A stretch of DNA of 20,031 nt from Clostridiaceae bacterium (GCA_016297555.1 JAEDGK010000027.1:1-20031); one strand, 5' to 3'; shown: positions 6,350 through 14,909, counted from the stretch's first letter. Numbers and translations are program-made. Notes: generated by a model not told the origin, from the letters alone.

Positions 6350-7039
6350 ATGTATACCGTACTCGTCTGCGATGATGACATCGCAATTCTTGATTCCGTT
6401 GAAATTTATTTGAAGCTGGAGGGCTACAATGTTCTGCGCGCCGAAAACGGCAGGGCGGCTCTCGAGCAGGTCAAAAATAACGAGGTGCACTGCGTTATTC
6501 TTGACATCATGATGCCCGGGCTTGACGGGCTTCAGGCAACGCTCCGCCTGCGCGAAAAGCACAATATCCCCATTATTCTGCTCTCCGCAAAGAGTGAGGA
6601 TACCGACAAAATAACGGGGCTTTCATTCGGCGCGGACGACTATGTGACAAAGCCGTTTAATCCCCTTGAGCTTATGGCAAGGGTCAAATCGCAGATAAGG
6701 CGATACACAACCCTCGGCTCTATGGAAATCAAAGAGGGCGTTATCACAACGGGCGGTCTGTCGCTCGACACAATGGCAAAGGAGCTGACTCTCGACGGAG
6801 AGCCGGTTAAGCTAACCGCAACGGAATACGGAATTATCAGCGTGCTGATGGAAAATCTCGGCAGAGTTCTTTCAACGGGTCAGATTTATGAGGCAGTTTG
6901 GGATGAACCCGCCTGCTACGCGGAAAAGACGGTTACGGTACATATCAGAAGAATCCGAGAAAAAATTGAAATCAATCCCAAAGATCCCAAATATTTAAAG
7001 GTGGTGTGGGGAATTGGATACAAAATCGAAAAATATTAA
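6350..7039 (+). CDS. OmpR/PhoB-family response regulator
   Basis: The 229-residue protein has an N-terminal receiver domain with the acidic cluster D8-D9-D10, phosphoacceptor D52 in ILDIMMPGLDG, S79 in LLSA, and K101 in TKPF. A C-terminal winged-helix DNA-binding domain follows from about residue 125, including LTATEYGIISVLMENLGRVLS and the VTVHIRRIREKIE recognition-helix region. It would bind DNA when phosphorylated by the adjacent histidine kinase. The ATG at 6350 is preferred over an in-frame upstream codon because AGAGGTGA lies at the correct distance before it. The last 26 bases overlap the kinase gene, implying translational coupling. Confidence 0.95.
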   Translation: MYTVLVCDDDIAILDSVEIYLKLEGYNVLRAENGRAALEQVKNNEVHCVILDIMMPGLDGLQATLRLREKHNIPIILLSAKSEDTDKITGLSFGADDYVTKPFNPLELMARVKSQIRRYTTLGSMEIKEGVITTGGLSLDTMAKELTLDGEPVKLTATEYGIISVLMENLGRVLSTGQIYEAVWDEPACYAEKTVTVHIRRIREKIEINPKDPKYLKVVWGIGYKIEKY

Positions 7040-9635
7040 ATACAGCAAACCCGCAAAGGCGGCGGCTCTGTTTCTCGCTCTCGTTATGTTCTTTTTCGCA
7101 GGCTTCTTTGCAAACCGCTTTGTAAGAGGCTTTGCGGATTATAACGGCTATGAAAACCGCTCCTTCACGCAGACAACGGCTTTTCGCGTTCAGATGAACG
7201 ATTTTATCCGTGCAACTTTAAGCTACGGAGAATATTCGAGCTGCACAAGCGTTGAGGATTTCAAAAAAACCTCCTACGGTGCCGCTATCGTTTCACGGAA
7301 CGAAGAAAGAATCGCCGAAGTTAAAGCGGCTTACGATTTGCTTGATAAATCGGGCGTCAAGGTCTATATCGACGGTGAAAACCGTTACAGATATTCCTGC
7401 GTTTACAACAATCTGCAATATTATTTCGCCTATGACGGCAGTCTGATTACCTATGACGAATTCAACAGCCTTGACTATGTTGTCGGCACTAATGAGAGCG
7501 AGATTGCTCTGCCCGACGGCACTGTTGCCGAGCAGGTGACCTCCGTTGCGGGCTATTATGAGCCGTCGGATAACGATCTTTCGGTTCCGAAAAAGATTTC
7601 GGATATTTCAAATGCGCTCAATTTGCTCAATTCGCTGGGCAGCTATACCTGCTACGGTGAGGCTTCGAGGGAAGAAGCAATAAAAATTATTGAAGAAGAG
7701 CTGAAAAATGAGCTTGAAGCCGAATATGCTTGGCAGGAAGGATATTATCCTTCTTACGAAGTTCAAAGCGTAAAATATGCCGTTTTTTATAAGAGCACGG
7801 GCAATGTTATAACCAACTGCGGCGTTACAAGAGCCGACACCGAGCAGCAGATTATCGAAAAGCTCGGCGGCGGAGAGTTTGCCGAGAGCATTGTCAATGG
7901 CAAATACACCTTGATTAAAGGCACGGAAGCCGAGAATACACAGAGCTTTTTCTCAAAGCTTCATAATGATATATTCAGCAATTATGATAAAAACTCCGCG
8001 CTTCTGTCGGCGCCCGAAACGGTGTCTGCGGCATATTTTTCATTTGCTCCCACCGCAGACGATACGGATATGTTTGTTGCCTCACGAATGGCGTTTGACG
8101 ATTATTCGGGCAGCCGCTTTAATTCGCTTTCGCTCTGCCTCTGGCTCACGGCTCTCAGCCTGCTCATTTCCTGCGCCGCTTTTGTTTATCTTATTTCCGC
8201 CGCGGGAAAAACCGCAGAGGGAATTAAAATAAACTTTGTTGACAGAATACCGTTTGAAATAAGCGGCTCGCTCGGACTTTGCGCAATAATAATGTTCGGA
8301 TTTCTTGCAGGAGCAATCGCCGTGTGCGAATTCCAACCGATTAATGTTTTCCCGGGCGAGGGTATAGGAAAAACGCTTTTGCTTGCCGTTTGCAAGAGCA
8401 CAGACGAGCTTGTGGGCATTTGCGCGGCTCTGTGCCTGATAATCTGGACGGGGCTTAATATGAGCCTTGCAAGAAATATCAGAAACAAGAGCTTTTGGCG
8501 CCACACGCTTTGCTATTGGCTTTTGCGCCCCGTTCGCTGGCTTTTCAAAAAGCTTGCGTCTTTCTGCAGAAGAACAATAGATAAGTTTGAATACATCATT
8601 GCCTGCGACTATTCAAAAGGCAACAGGAATAAATTCAAAATTATTGCCTGCTGCGTTACCGCCGCATTCCTGTTTTTCAACGGAATGTTTTGCATGATTG
8701 CGGGCTTCGCAATGCGCTCCGCAGGAGGAGTTTTCCTGTTCATTTTCCTGCTCTTTGTTAATGCGGCGGTGCTTATGCTCTGCCTGCTTCTCATCGTTTC
8801 GCTTGACAGGATAATGGCGTGCGTTTCCGACATCAAAAACGGCAAATTAAACAGCAAGCTGAACACAACCCTGATGCCCGGCTTTATGCGCCGCTTTGCA
8901 GAGGATATCCTCTCAATGCAGGACGGACTTCAAAACGCCGTTGACAGCGCAATTAAGGATCAGCGAATGAAAGCCGAGCTTATTACCAATGTTTCTCACG
9001 ACCTGAAAACTCCGCTGACCTCCATTGTCAATTATGTGGATTTGCTCAAAAAATGCAATGTTGAGGACGAAACGGCGCAGAAATATATTTCCGTGCTTGA
9101 TGAAAAAGCGGCTAAAATGAAAAAGCTCATTGAGGATTTGGTTGAGGCTTCAAAGGCTTCAACGGGCGCGGTTGAAATCCACCCCGTTAAGCTCAATCTC
9201 TGCGAGTTTGCGGCGCAGTCCGTCGGAGAGCACGAGGATGAGCTTCGCAAATACAATATCGAGCTTGTTATGAAATCTCCCGAAGCTCCCGTTTTTGTTA
9301 CCGCCGATTCGCAAAAGACCTCAAGAATAGTTGAAAATCTTTTCTCAAATATAAGAAAATATGCGCTTGACGGCACAAGGGTATATATCGAGGTGCTCTC
9401 GGGTGAAAATTACGGCTCGCTTGTTTTCAAGAACATATCCAAGTATGCGCTTGATATTCCCGCCGACGAGCTGACTCAGAGATTTGTCAGGGGAGACGCG
9501 TCCCGCTCGGGCGAGGGCAGCGGACTCGGACTTTCGATAGCGCAAAACCTCTGCGAGCTTCAGCACGGAAAATTCAAGGTTCACATTGACGGCGATTTGT
9601 TTAAGGTTACCGTCGCCCTGCCGAAAGCAGAATAA
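7014..9635 (+). CDS. Large multi-spanning membrane sensor histidine kinase
   Basis: The 873-residue protein has a transmembrane helix at about 15-37, an extracytoplasmic region of about 330 residues that I do not recognise, then some five further membrane helices between about 370 and 595. The cytoplasmic part has a HisKA H-box with H662 (NVSHDLKTPLTSIVNYVDLL), an N-box with N775 (ENLFSNIRKYA), and a glycine-rich GEGSGLGLSIAQNL segment (about 833-846). The usual DxGxG G1 box is replaced by KNISKYALDIPADEL, a variant I recall from other Firmicute kinases. The start is TTG at 7014, supported by an AAAGGTGG site nine bases upstream; the next Met lies inside the first membrane helix. The gene overlaps the response regulator by 26 bases. 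The ligand is unknown, and no transporter adjoins it to suggest an antimicrobial-peptide role. Confidence 0.93.
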   Translation: MDTKSKNIKYSKPAKAAALFLALVMFFFAGFFANRFVRGFADYNGYENRSFTQTTAFRVQMNDFIRATLSYGEYSSCTSVEDFKKTSYGAAIVSRNEERIAEVKAAYDLLDKSGVKVYIDGENRYRYSCVYNNLQYYFAYDGSLITYDEFNSLDYVVGTNESEIALPDGTVAEQVTSVAGYYEPSDNDLSVPKKISDISNALNLLNSLGSYTCYGEASREEAIKIIEEELKNELEAEYAWQEGYYPSYEVQSVKYAVFYKSTGNVITNCGVTRADTEQQIIEKLGGGEFAESIVNGKYTLIKGTEAENTQSFFSKLHNDIFSNYDKNSALLSAPETVSAAYFSFAPTADDTDMFVASRMAFDDYSGSRFNSLSLCLWLTALSLLISCAAFVYLISAAGKTAEGIKINFVDRIPFEISGSLGLCAIIMFGFLAGAIAVCEFQPINVFPGEGIGKTLLLAVCKSTDELVGICAALCLIIWTGLNMSLARNIRNKSFWRHTLCYWLLRPVRWLFKKLASFCRRTIDKFEYIIACDYSKGNRNKFKIIACCVTAAFLFFNGMFCMIAGFAMRSAGGVFLFIFLLFVNAAVLMLCLLLIVSLDRIMACVSDIKNGKLNSKLNTTLMPGFMRRFAEDILSMQDGLQNAVDSAIKDQRMKAELITNVSHDLKTPLTSIVNYVDLLKKCNVEDETAQKYISVLDEKAAKMKKLIEDLVEASKASTGAVEIHPVKLNLCEFAAQSVGEHEDELRKYNIELVMKSPEAPVFVTADSQKTSRIVENLFSNIRKYALDGTRVYIEVLSGENYGSLVFKNISKYALDIPADELTQRFVRGDASRSGEGSGLGLSIAQNLCELQHGKFKVHIDGDLFKVTVALPKAE

Positions 9636-9656
9636 AAATAGCATAAATGAAAAAGC

Positions 9657-9684
9657 CAAAGGCACCGATTTCTCGGTGCCTTTG
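9657..9684. terminator. Bidirectional intrinsic terminator
   Basis: Arms 9657-9668 and 9673-9684 are perfectly complementary over 12 bp with a TTTC loop. It follows the histidine kinase stop by 21 bases. The U-tract is better on the minus strand (GGCTTTTTC) than on the plus strand (GACTTTATAG), so it probably serves both the kinase and the convergent MFS gene. Confidence 0.85.
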
Positions 9685-9771
9685 ACTTTATAGAAGGATG
9701 TATGTATGCCGAAATAATCGGTTGACAGGCTGCGGAATGCCTGCCAACTTCAAAGATCGGCGGAAGATGTC

Positions 9772-11256
9772 TTAATCGTTTTCTTCAGCGGCTTTTATAA
9801 CCTCTTCGGGGATTGCTTCACCGTGCCTTACAACGAAAATGCAGAGCATACTGAGAATGAACATAATCGGACTGTAAACAAACAGCGACATATATGTTCC
9901 CGAAATCATACGGACGATACCGTAAACGATGGGGGAAGCTATCTGAGCCGAGAATGTGGCGGTGTAATAATAGCCTGTAAAGGTTCCTACCTTGTCAAGT
10001 CCGCCGATTTCAAGCACAAGCGGCAGAGTGTTGACGGTGATAAACATATTTGCCGCACCGCCGAGAACAAGAGCAACCCAAATCAGAGCCATGCTTCTTG
10101 TAGCAACATAGAGCAGGAATACAGCCATAAATACGCCCAAGCCTATCAGAATTGTCTTTTTTCTGCCGATTTTTTTGCCGAGCGCGCCTGCGGGCAGAGC
10201 CGCAGCAGCGGAGCAGACAGCGAAAATTGCCATCATTATTGTTGCTTCAGCCGTTGTTTTGCCGAGAATTTCAGCGGCAAACAGGGCAAAGAAGGTGGTT
10301 ATTGCATTGGTGCCGCAGAAAAGGAAGAACAGACCGCAAAGCATAAATATGAGGCTTGTTCTCTCGCTCTTTGAAAGCTTTTGGGCTTTTCTTGCAGCCT
10401 TTTCAGCTTTCTTTGCTTCTTTTTCCGCCTTGGCTTTTGCGGCGGCGTCGATAGCCTGATTTTGCTCGGAAACCGCGGCTAATCTGCTGTCAGGCTCTTT
10501 TACCTTAAAGAGCAAAACAAGCATACCGATTATCATAACAACGGAACCGATGAGGAAAACATAAGGATAGGTGTCGATTTCCTCATAGTTGCCCTTGCCG
10601 AGAACGGCGCTCATAATTACGGTTACTATCGTGCCGGCAACCATACCGATAAGTCCGCCGAGACCGCCCATAAGGTTGATGACCGCATTGCCCTGCGAGC
10701 GAAGCTCAGGCGGGGTAAGGTCGGGCATAAGAGCAACAACGGGCGCTCTCCACAGCGACATAACGAAAACAAACAGAATAATGAAAAGCATTGTCAGCGG
10801 CAGAGATTCCGTAAGCGCAACGAAGGGAATGCAAGCAAAAAGCAGGGCGGAAATCGGAGCGCCGAAAACAATGAACGGGCGGCGTTTGCCGAGCTTTGAA
10901 TGGCAGCGGTCTGAAAGCTTGCCGAAGGTCGGCTGGAAAATAACGCCGAAAATATTATCAAAGGTCATTATAATGCCAATGAAAAGGGGAACGAGAGTGA
11001 TGCCGCCTGCGGCGGTTGTAACATTTTCACCCTGAGCCTTTGCAAACTCGGCAAGCACGGGAAAAGCTTCGTTAAGCTTTGCGCTCCACTGAGTAACGGC
11101 AGCGGAAGCGTTAAGCAGATGGTTAAGGATTTTTGTTATGTAAGGGTCATAAATTGCCCAGGCAATCGAGGTTGCCATAAATCCGAAACCGGTTAAAATC
11201 GTTTTCGGATAACTTAATTTTCCGTTTTCTTTTGCACAGAAAAAGCGGTTTTCCAT
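9772..11256 (-). CDS. MFS transporter of the GPH/SLC45-like sugar type
   Basis: This 494-residue protein has about twelve hydrophobic helices in two halves. The first intracellular loop carries GKLSDRCHSKLGKRRPFIVFG, the Asp-Arg and Gly-Arg-Arg-Pro signature of the GPH/SLC45-type (sugar or glycoside:cation) major facilitator subgroup. The second half has the equivalent GALGKKIGRKKTILIG. The halves are joined by a lysine/alanine-rich, probably helical, cytoplasmic loop (AKAEKEAKKAEKAARKAQK). Transport of a sugar, glycoside or uronide is likely from family membership, but the substrate cannot be read. The start has an AAGGAGATG ribosome-binding site. It stands alone on the minus strand with its own promoter and a palindrome between the promoter boxes, so it is probably repressor-controlled. 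Confidence 0.9.
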   Translation of the reverse strand: MENRFFCAKENGKLSYPKTILTGFGFMATSIAWAIYDPYITKILNHLLNASAAVTQWSAKLNEAFPVLAEFAKAQGENVTTAAGGITLVPLFIGIIMTFDNIFGVIFQPTFGKLSDRCHSKLGKRRPFIVFGAPISALLFACIPFVALTESLPLTMLFIILFVFVMSLWRAPVVALMPDLTPPELRSQGNAVINLMGGLGGLIGMVAGTIVTVIMSAVLGKGNYEEIDTYPYVFLIGSVVMIIGMLVLLFKVKEPDSRLAAVSEQNQAIDAAAKAKAEKEAKKAEKAARKAQKLSKSERTSLIFMLCGLFFLFCGTNAITTFFALFAAEILGKTTAEATIMMAIFAVCSAAAALPAGALGKKIGRKKTILIGLGVFMAVFLLYVATRSMALIWVALVLGGAANMFITVNTLPLVLEIGGLDKVGTFTGYYYTATFSAQIASPIVYGIVRMISGTYMSLFVYSPIMFILSMLCIFVVRHGEAIPEEVIKAAEEND

Positions 11257-11307
11257 AGCTTCATCTCCTTTTGAGCGGTTGATTGCGAACAGCTCGCGTA
11301 CTAAAAT

Positions 11308-11336
11308 ATTATAGCACGCATTGCGTGTTTTTTAAA
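11308..11336 (-). promoter_or_regulatory. MFS gene promoter with a palindrome in the spacer
   Basis: On the minus strand TATAAT (11308-11313) is preceded after 17 bases by TTTAAA (11331-11336). The spacer holds a perfect odd palindrome, CACGCA-T-TGCGTG (11315-11327). A palindrome wedged between -35 and -10 is a classic repressor position. The cognate regulator is not evident in the window. Confidence 0.5.
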
Positions 11337-11410
11337 GACAACAATTTCAACTAAAAACCGAGCAGCGATTTATGCAGAATAACCAAATTTTTGCAAAGCG
11401 TTTTGAACAT

Positions 11411-11439
11411 TTTACAAAGAGTTAAGAGTGTGCTATAAT
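11411..11439 (+). promoter_or_regulatory. NUDIX gene sigma-70 promoter
   Basis: TTTACA (11411-11416) and a perfect TATAAT (11434-11439) are separated by exactly 17 bases, 33 bases before the NUDIX start codon. Confidence 0.7.
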
Positions 11440-11471
11440 ATTGCCGCAGACTTTTAACGGGGGCTAAGGTG

Positions 11472-11966
11472 ATGGCGATTGAAAAGGAAGCGTTCCGCGG
11501 CGGAGACATTCAGCCGAGCGTGGAGCTTACAAATATGGTTATGGTCACCGATGAAACCACGGGCAGGGTTCTTGTGCAGGAAAGGGTTAAAAGCTGGAAG
11601 GGGCTGTCCTTTCCGGGCGGTCATGTGGAGCCGGGCGAAAGCTTTGTTGATTCCGCCGTCAGAGAGATAAAAGAGGAAACAGGGCTTGATGTTTTTAACT
11701 TAAAGCCCTGTGGGGTTATTCATTGGGCGCATAACCGCAATTTTAACAGATACATTGTTTTTCTTTATAAAACCTCCGATTTCAGCGGAGAGCTGCTCGG
11801 GGAAACCGATGAGGGCAGAGTTTTTTGGATTGCGCCCGATGAGCTGAAAAACAGCAGGCTTTCATCAAACTTTGAAAAATACATTCCTATGTTTATGAAT
11901 GATGATTTCAGCGAGGCTTTCGGCTCGTGGAACGAGGACGACCCTCAGATTATAGTATATAAATAA
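11472..11966 (+). CDS. NUDIX hydrolase (8-oxo-dGTP diphosphatase-like)
   Basis: The 164-residue protein is a single NUDIX domain. The complete Nudix box is visible: G50-x5-E56-x7-R64-E65-I66-x-E68-E69-x-G71-L72 (starting GGHVEPGESF and ending IKEETGL). These enzymes cleave nucleoside diphosphates linked to another group, using Mg2+ held by the glutamates. The SFPGGHVEPGES context resembles MutT/8-oxo-dGTPase-like members, but substrate cannot be fixed by sequence. The ATG at 11472 was chosen; a GTG lies one codon upstream, and GGGGGC at about 11458-11463 could serve either. The PI-PLC gene follows after 40 bases on the same strand, without an obvious terminator or promoter between. Confidence 0.93.
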   Translation: MAIEKEAFRGGDIQPSVELTNMVMVTDETTGRVLVQERVKSWKGLSFPGGHVEPGESFVDSAVREIKEETGLDVFNLKPCGVIHWAHNRNFNRYIVFLYKTSDFSGELLGETDEGRVFWIAPDELKNSRLSSNFEKYIPMFMNDDFSEAFGSWNEDDPQIIVYK

Positions 11967-12006
11967 TTGTCGTAAAAAATGACGGTAATTGAATAGGAGA
12001 GACAAT

Positions 12007-12978
12007 ATGAAAAGCATTTTCAAAAGGTCAGCGGCAATTCTGCTTGCGGCACTTATTCTGCTTGCGGCTGTTCCGGGCTTTGCCGCGCAGAACGAATCCT
12101 GCTCTTGGATGAAAAAAATCAGAGGCGGCACACCGATAACCGCGATCAACATCCCCGGCACGCACGACAGCGCAACGCAGTATGTCAATTTCAGCGCAAT
12201 TTCAAAAACGCAGGAGCTTTCTGTTTATCAGCAGCTCTGTGCGGGAGTGCGCTTTCTTGATATAAGACTTGAAAAAACGGAGGACGGCTTTATTGCTGTT
12301 CACTCTGCTGCCGATTGCCGAGAGGGAAAAAGCGTTTTTTCCGAAAAGCTGACTGCGGCGGCAATAATTGCCGATTGCCGCAAGTTCCTTAAAGAAAATC
12401 CGAGCGAAACAATTCTTTTCAAGCTCAAAGAGGATGACGGCGACGCAGGCAAGGCTTTCTATTCCGCGTTCTATGACTTGTATATCAGGAACAGCCGCAG
12501 CCTTTGGTATATCAAAAACGCCATACCAACTCTCGGGCAGGTGCGCGGAAAAATCGTGCTGCTCAGACAAACGAGCATAGATGAAACCCGTTTCAGCAAC
12601 AACACAAGCGGAATAGATTTCAGCCATTGTCCATACATCGGCGGCAGGGACAGAAACGATTTCCGCCGAGGTGAAATAACAAAGCTCAGCGGCAAAAAAT
12701 ATGCCTCCGTATATGTTCAGGATACCTACAAGCTTGAGGGCAGCCGCAAGCTTGAAGAAGTCAGGTCCTTCCTCGGAAAAAAGCTTAATCCGTCGGAATT
12801 CAACATCTGTTTTACAAGCTGCACGGGTATGCTGGTTCTGCCCGAAACCAATGCGCGCATAATCAACAAGGCTTTGCTTGAAGACGGCTTTGAAAAAGGC
12901 AGATATTACGGAATAATCGCGGCGGATTTCATCACCGAGGAATTGAGCGCCGCAATTTATGAATCCAACTTTGCATAA
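12007..12978 (+). CDS. Secreted phosphatidylinositol-specific phospholipase C-like protein
   Basis: The 323-residue protein begins with a clear signal peptide (MKSIFKRSAAILLAALILLA, probable cut after GFAA near residue 28), so it is exported. The body is a PI-PLC X domain: NIPGTHDSAT holds H53 and D54, GVRFLDIRL holds D85 and R87, and AVHSA holds H99. These match the two catalytic histidines and the Asp/Arg of bacterial PI-PLC, which cleave phosphatidylinositol or GPI anchors to a diacylglycerol and a cyclic inositol phosphate. ETILFKLKEDD and the C-terminal YYGIIAADFI segment also fit. The ATG at 12007 after AGGAGA is preferred to a TTG six codons upstream. It may attack host or dietary phosphoinositides; that role is inference. 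The second inverted-repeat element begins 10 bases after the stop. Confidence 0.9.
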   Translation: MKSIFKRSAAILLAALILLAAVPGFAAQNESCSWMKKIRGGTPITAINIPGTHDSATQYVNFSAISKTQELSVYQQLCAGVRFLDIRLEKTEDGFIAVHSAADCREGKSVFSEKLTAAAIIADCRKFLKENPSETILFKLKEDDGDAGKAFYSAFYDLYIRNSRSLWYIKNAIPTLGQVRGKIVLLRQTSIDETRFSNNTSGIDFSHCPYIGGRDRNDFRRGEITKLSGKKYASVYVQDTYKLEGSRKLEEVRSFLGKKLNPSEFNICFTSCTGMLVLPETNARIINKALLEDGFEKGRYYGIIAADFITEELSAAIYESNFA

Positions 12979-12988
12979 AAGAAAATTC

Positions 12989-13203
12989 AAGGGGCTGTCG
13001 CACTAAGCGAAGAACAAAAGAAACGAATATGACAGAAAATGGCTTGTATTGGAAGTTCAACCGATACAAGCCATTTTAATATCGTATTTAAAGGTAAAAT
13101 CAATATTTAATGTTTCTTTTTAGCCGTTTTTTCCGACTCGGAGTATCTTTATACGCCGTCGTCGGAAGAAAACGGCTTCTTCATCTTATTGCGATAGCCC
13201 CTT
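12989..13203. mobile_element. 215-bp MITE-like element with 19-bp inverted termini and two long hairpins
   Basis: The termini 12989-13007 (AAGGGGCTGTCGCA...) and 13185-13203 are inverted repeats matching at 17 of 19 positions. Inside are a 17-bp stem (13036-13052/13061-13077, 14 outer pairs perfect, one G-U) and a longer compound stem (13122-13137/13161-13177 with one bulge, continuing inward through CGG/CCG and GTAT/ATAC). No open frame or transposase is present. GGGGCTGTC-type ends are, from memory, common on Firmicute insertion sequences and their non-autonomous derivatives. It lies between convergent genes and could terminate both. No clear target duplication was found. Confidence 0.7.
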
Positions 13204-13216
13204 TTTTGCTTATACT

Positions 13217-14668
13217 TTACTTTTTCCCGTTCTTTCTGAGAAGCTGTTGTTTCAAATCCCACAGCGGTTGTGAAAGGTCAACATAATAATTGTGAGGGTT
13301 TTCAAATCTTGTGACCTCGTCCCAAAGTGTATCTACCTGCTCGGCACAGTATTTTTTGACTTCGCTGACGGGCTTTTTCTCAAAAACGCATTTTCCGCCG
13401 ACGAACAGCGGTTCAAGCAGCTCGCGTGCCGTGAAATCCGTTACGGTTTTGCGCTTCCATGTGAAGTCGGGGTCAAACAGCTCATAGGGCTGCGACTCAT
13501 CGACTTTTTCGTCCGCAAGGGTGATAAGGTCGGCAATGGCTTTGCCTGTTTCTTTATCGTAAAGGCGGTAGACCTTTTTGCTGCCGGGGGTTGTTATTTT
13601 CTGAACATTTTCGCTGAGCTTGATTTTGGGGATTATTTCTCCGCCGCGCTCAACGCCGCTGAGCTTATAAACTCCGCCCAGAACAGGGCTTGAGGACGAG
13701 GTTATGAGCCTTTCGCCCACGCCGAAGGAATCAACCTTTGCGCCCTGCGCGAGCATATCGCGGATTATGTGTTCGTCAAGTGAATTTGAAGCAACTATCG
13801 TGCAGTCGGGATATCCCGCCTCATCAAGCATTTTTCTTGCCTTGCGTGAGAGATATGTGATATCGCCGCTGTCAATTCTTATTCCCTTGGGGCGTTTGCC
13901 CATGGGAGCGAGCACCTCGTCAAAGGTCTTTATGGCGTTTGGAACGCCCGACTTGAGAACATTATAGGTGTCAACAAGCAGGGTGCAGTTGTCGGGATAT
14001 TCGCGCGCATATGCTTTGAATGCGTCCAGCTCGCTGTCGAAAAGCTGAATCCAGCTGTGAGCCATTGTTCCGAGAGCGGGCACGCCGAACATCTCGTCGG
14101 TTATGGTGCAGGCAGTTCCCGCACACCCGCCGATATATGCCGCCCTTGCACCGTAAATTGCGCCGTCTGCGCCCTGAGCGCGCCTTGAACCGAATTCCAT
14201 AACCGCTCTGCCGTCAGCCGCACGCGAAACACGGTTTGCCTTTGTGGCAATAAGGCTTTGATGATTTATGCAGAGCAGGAGCATGGTTTCGATAAACTGC
14301 GCCTGAATAACGGGACCTCTGACTTTAACTATGGGTTCGCCGGGGAAAATGGGAGTGCCCTCGGGAACAGCCCATACATCGCAGGCAAATTTAAAGTCGG
14401 AAAGATATTTCAGAAATTCCTCATCAAAGTTCTTAGTTCTGAGATACTCAATATCCTCCTGAGAAAACGAGAGCTGTGAGAGATATTTGACGAGCTGTTC
14501 AACGCCCGCCATTATAACATATCCTCCGCCGTCGGGTACGGTTCTGAAAAACATATCAAAATATGCAACGGTGTCTTTAAAATTATTTTTGAAATAACCG
14601 TTTGCCATGGTTATTTCGTAAAAGTCTGTCAGCATTGTCAGATTTCTCTGAGTTTTGACGATTTCCAT
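13217..14668 (-). CDS. pncB: Nicotinate phosphoribosyltransferase
   Basis: The 483-residue protein is a full-length nicotinate phosphoribosyltransferase, which joins nicotinate to PRPP to make nicotinate mononucleotide in NAD salvage. Diagnostic segments are LTDFYEITMANGYF near the N terminus, FGSRRAQGADGAIYGARAAYIGG with the following CAGTACTITDEMFGVPALGTMAHSW, LLVDTYNVLKSG, and GIRIDSGDITYLSRKAR. Length and motifs match the Firmicute form. The start has an AGAGG ribosome-binding site about nine bases upstream. It is monocistronic on the minus strand, with the 215-bp inverted-repeat element just past its stop. Other NAD-salvage genes are not in the window. Confidence 0.97.
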   Translation of the reverse strand: MEIVKTQRNLTMLTDFYEITMANGYFKNNFKDTVAYFDMFFRTVPDGGGYVIMAGVEQLVKYLSQLSFSQEDIEYLRTKNFDEEFLKYLSDFKFACDVWAVPEGTPIFPGEPIVKVRGPVIQAQFIETMLLLCINHQSLIATKANRVSRAADGRAVMEFGSRRAQGADGAIYGARAAYIGGCAGTACTITDEMFGVPALGTMAHSWIQLFDSELDAFKAYAREYPDNCTLLVDTYNVLKSGVPNAIKTFDEVLAPMGKRPKGIRIDSGDITYLSRKARKMLDEAGYPDCTIVASNSLDEHIIRDMLAQGAKVDSFGVGERLITSSSSPVLGGVYKLSGVERGGEIIPKIKLSENVQKITTPGSKKVYRLYDKETGKAIADLITLADEKVDESQPYELFDPDFTWKRKTVTDFTARELLEPLFVGGKCVFEKKPVSEVKKYCAEQVDTLWDEVTRFENPHNYYVDLSQPLWDLKQQLLRKNGKK

Positions 14669-14875
14669 GAAAATAGCCTCTTTGTATTATTTTTTCGGTC
14701 AAAGCCGATTGTTTATATTATGGATGATTTTAAAAAATATTACAATATACATAACAACCAAAAATCGCCTTTCGGCGGCGCTGCGTTTGCAACTAATTAA
14801 TATTCGGGAGTGCCGATATGTGCTTTTATGCTTCGTCGGGTATTCTCAGAGCGGAAAAAGGAAAATTTATCCTCG

Positions 14876-14909
14876 TTTTTCGGACAATGAACACAAAATG
14901 TCCGAAAAA
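14876..14909. repeat. Perfect 11-bp inverted repeat
   Basis: TTTTTCGGACA (14876-14886) and TGTCCGAAAAA (14899-14909) are perfect reverse complements around a 12-base loop. The stem itself contains the A/T tracts and no extra T-run follows on either strand, so it is not a standard terminator. It could be an operator or a small stem in a transcript. Confidence 0.6.

Noticed and set aside
9709..9747. Small inverted repeats CCGA/TCGG (9709-9721) and TTGACAGGC/GCCTGCCAA (9722-9747) downstream of the MFS gene
   Set aside because: Short or mismatched and lacking a T-run; the nearby 9657-9684 hairpin is a far better terminator.
12202..12990. 262-codon open frame antisense to the PI-PLC gene
   Set aside because: It is entirely opposite a gene with clear catalytic motifs and a signal peptide; long antisense frames arise from the codon bias of this genome.
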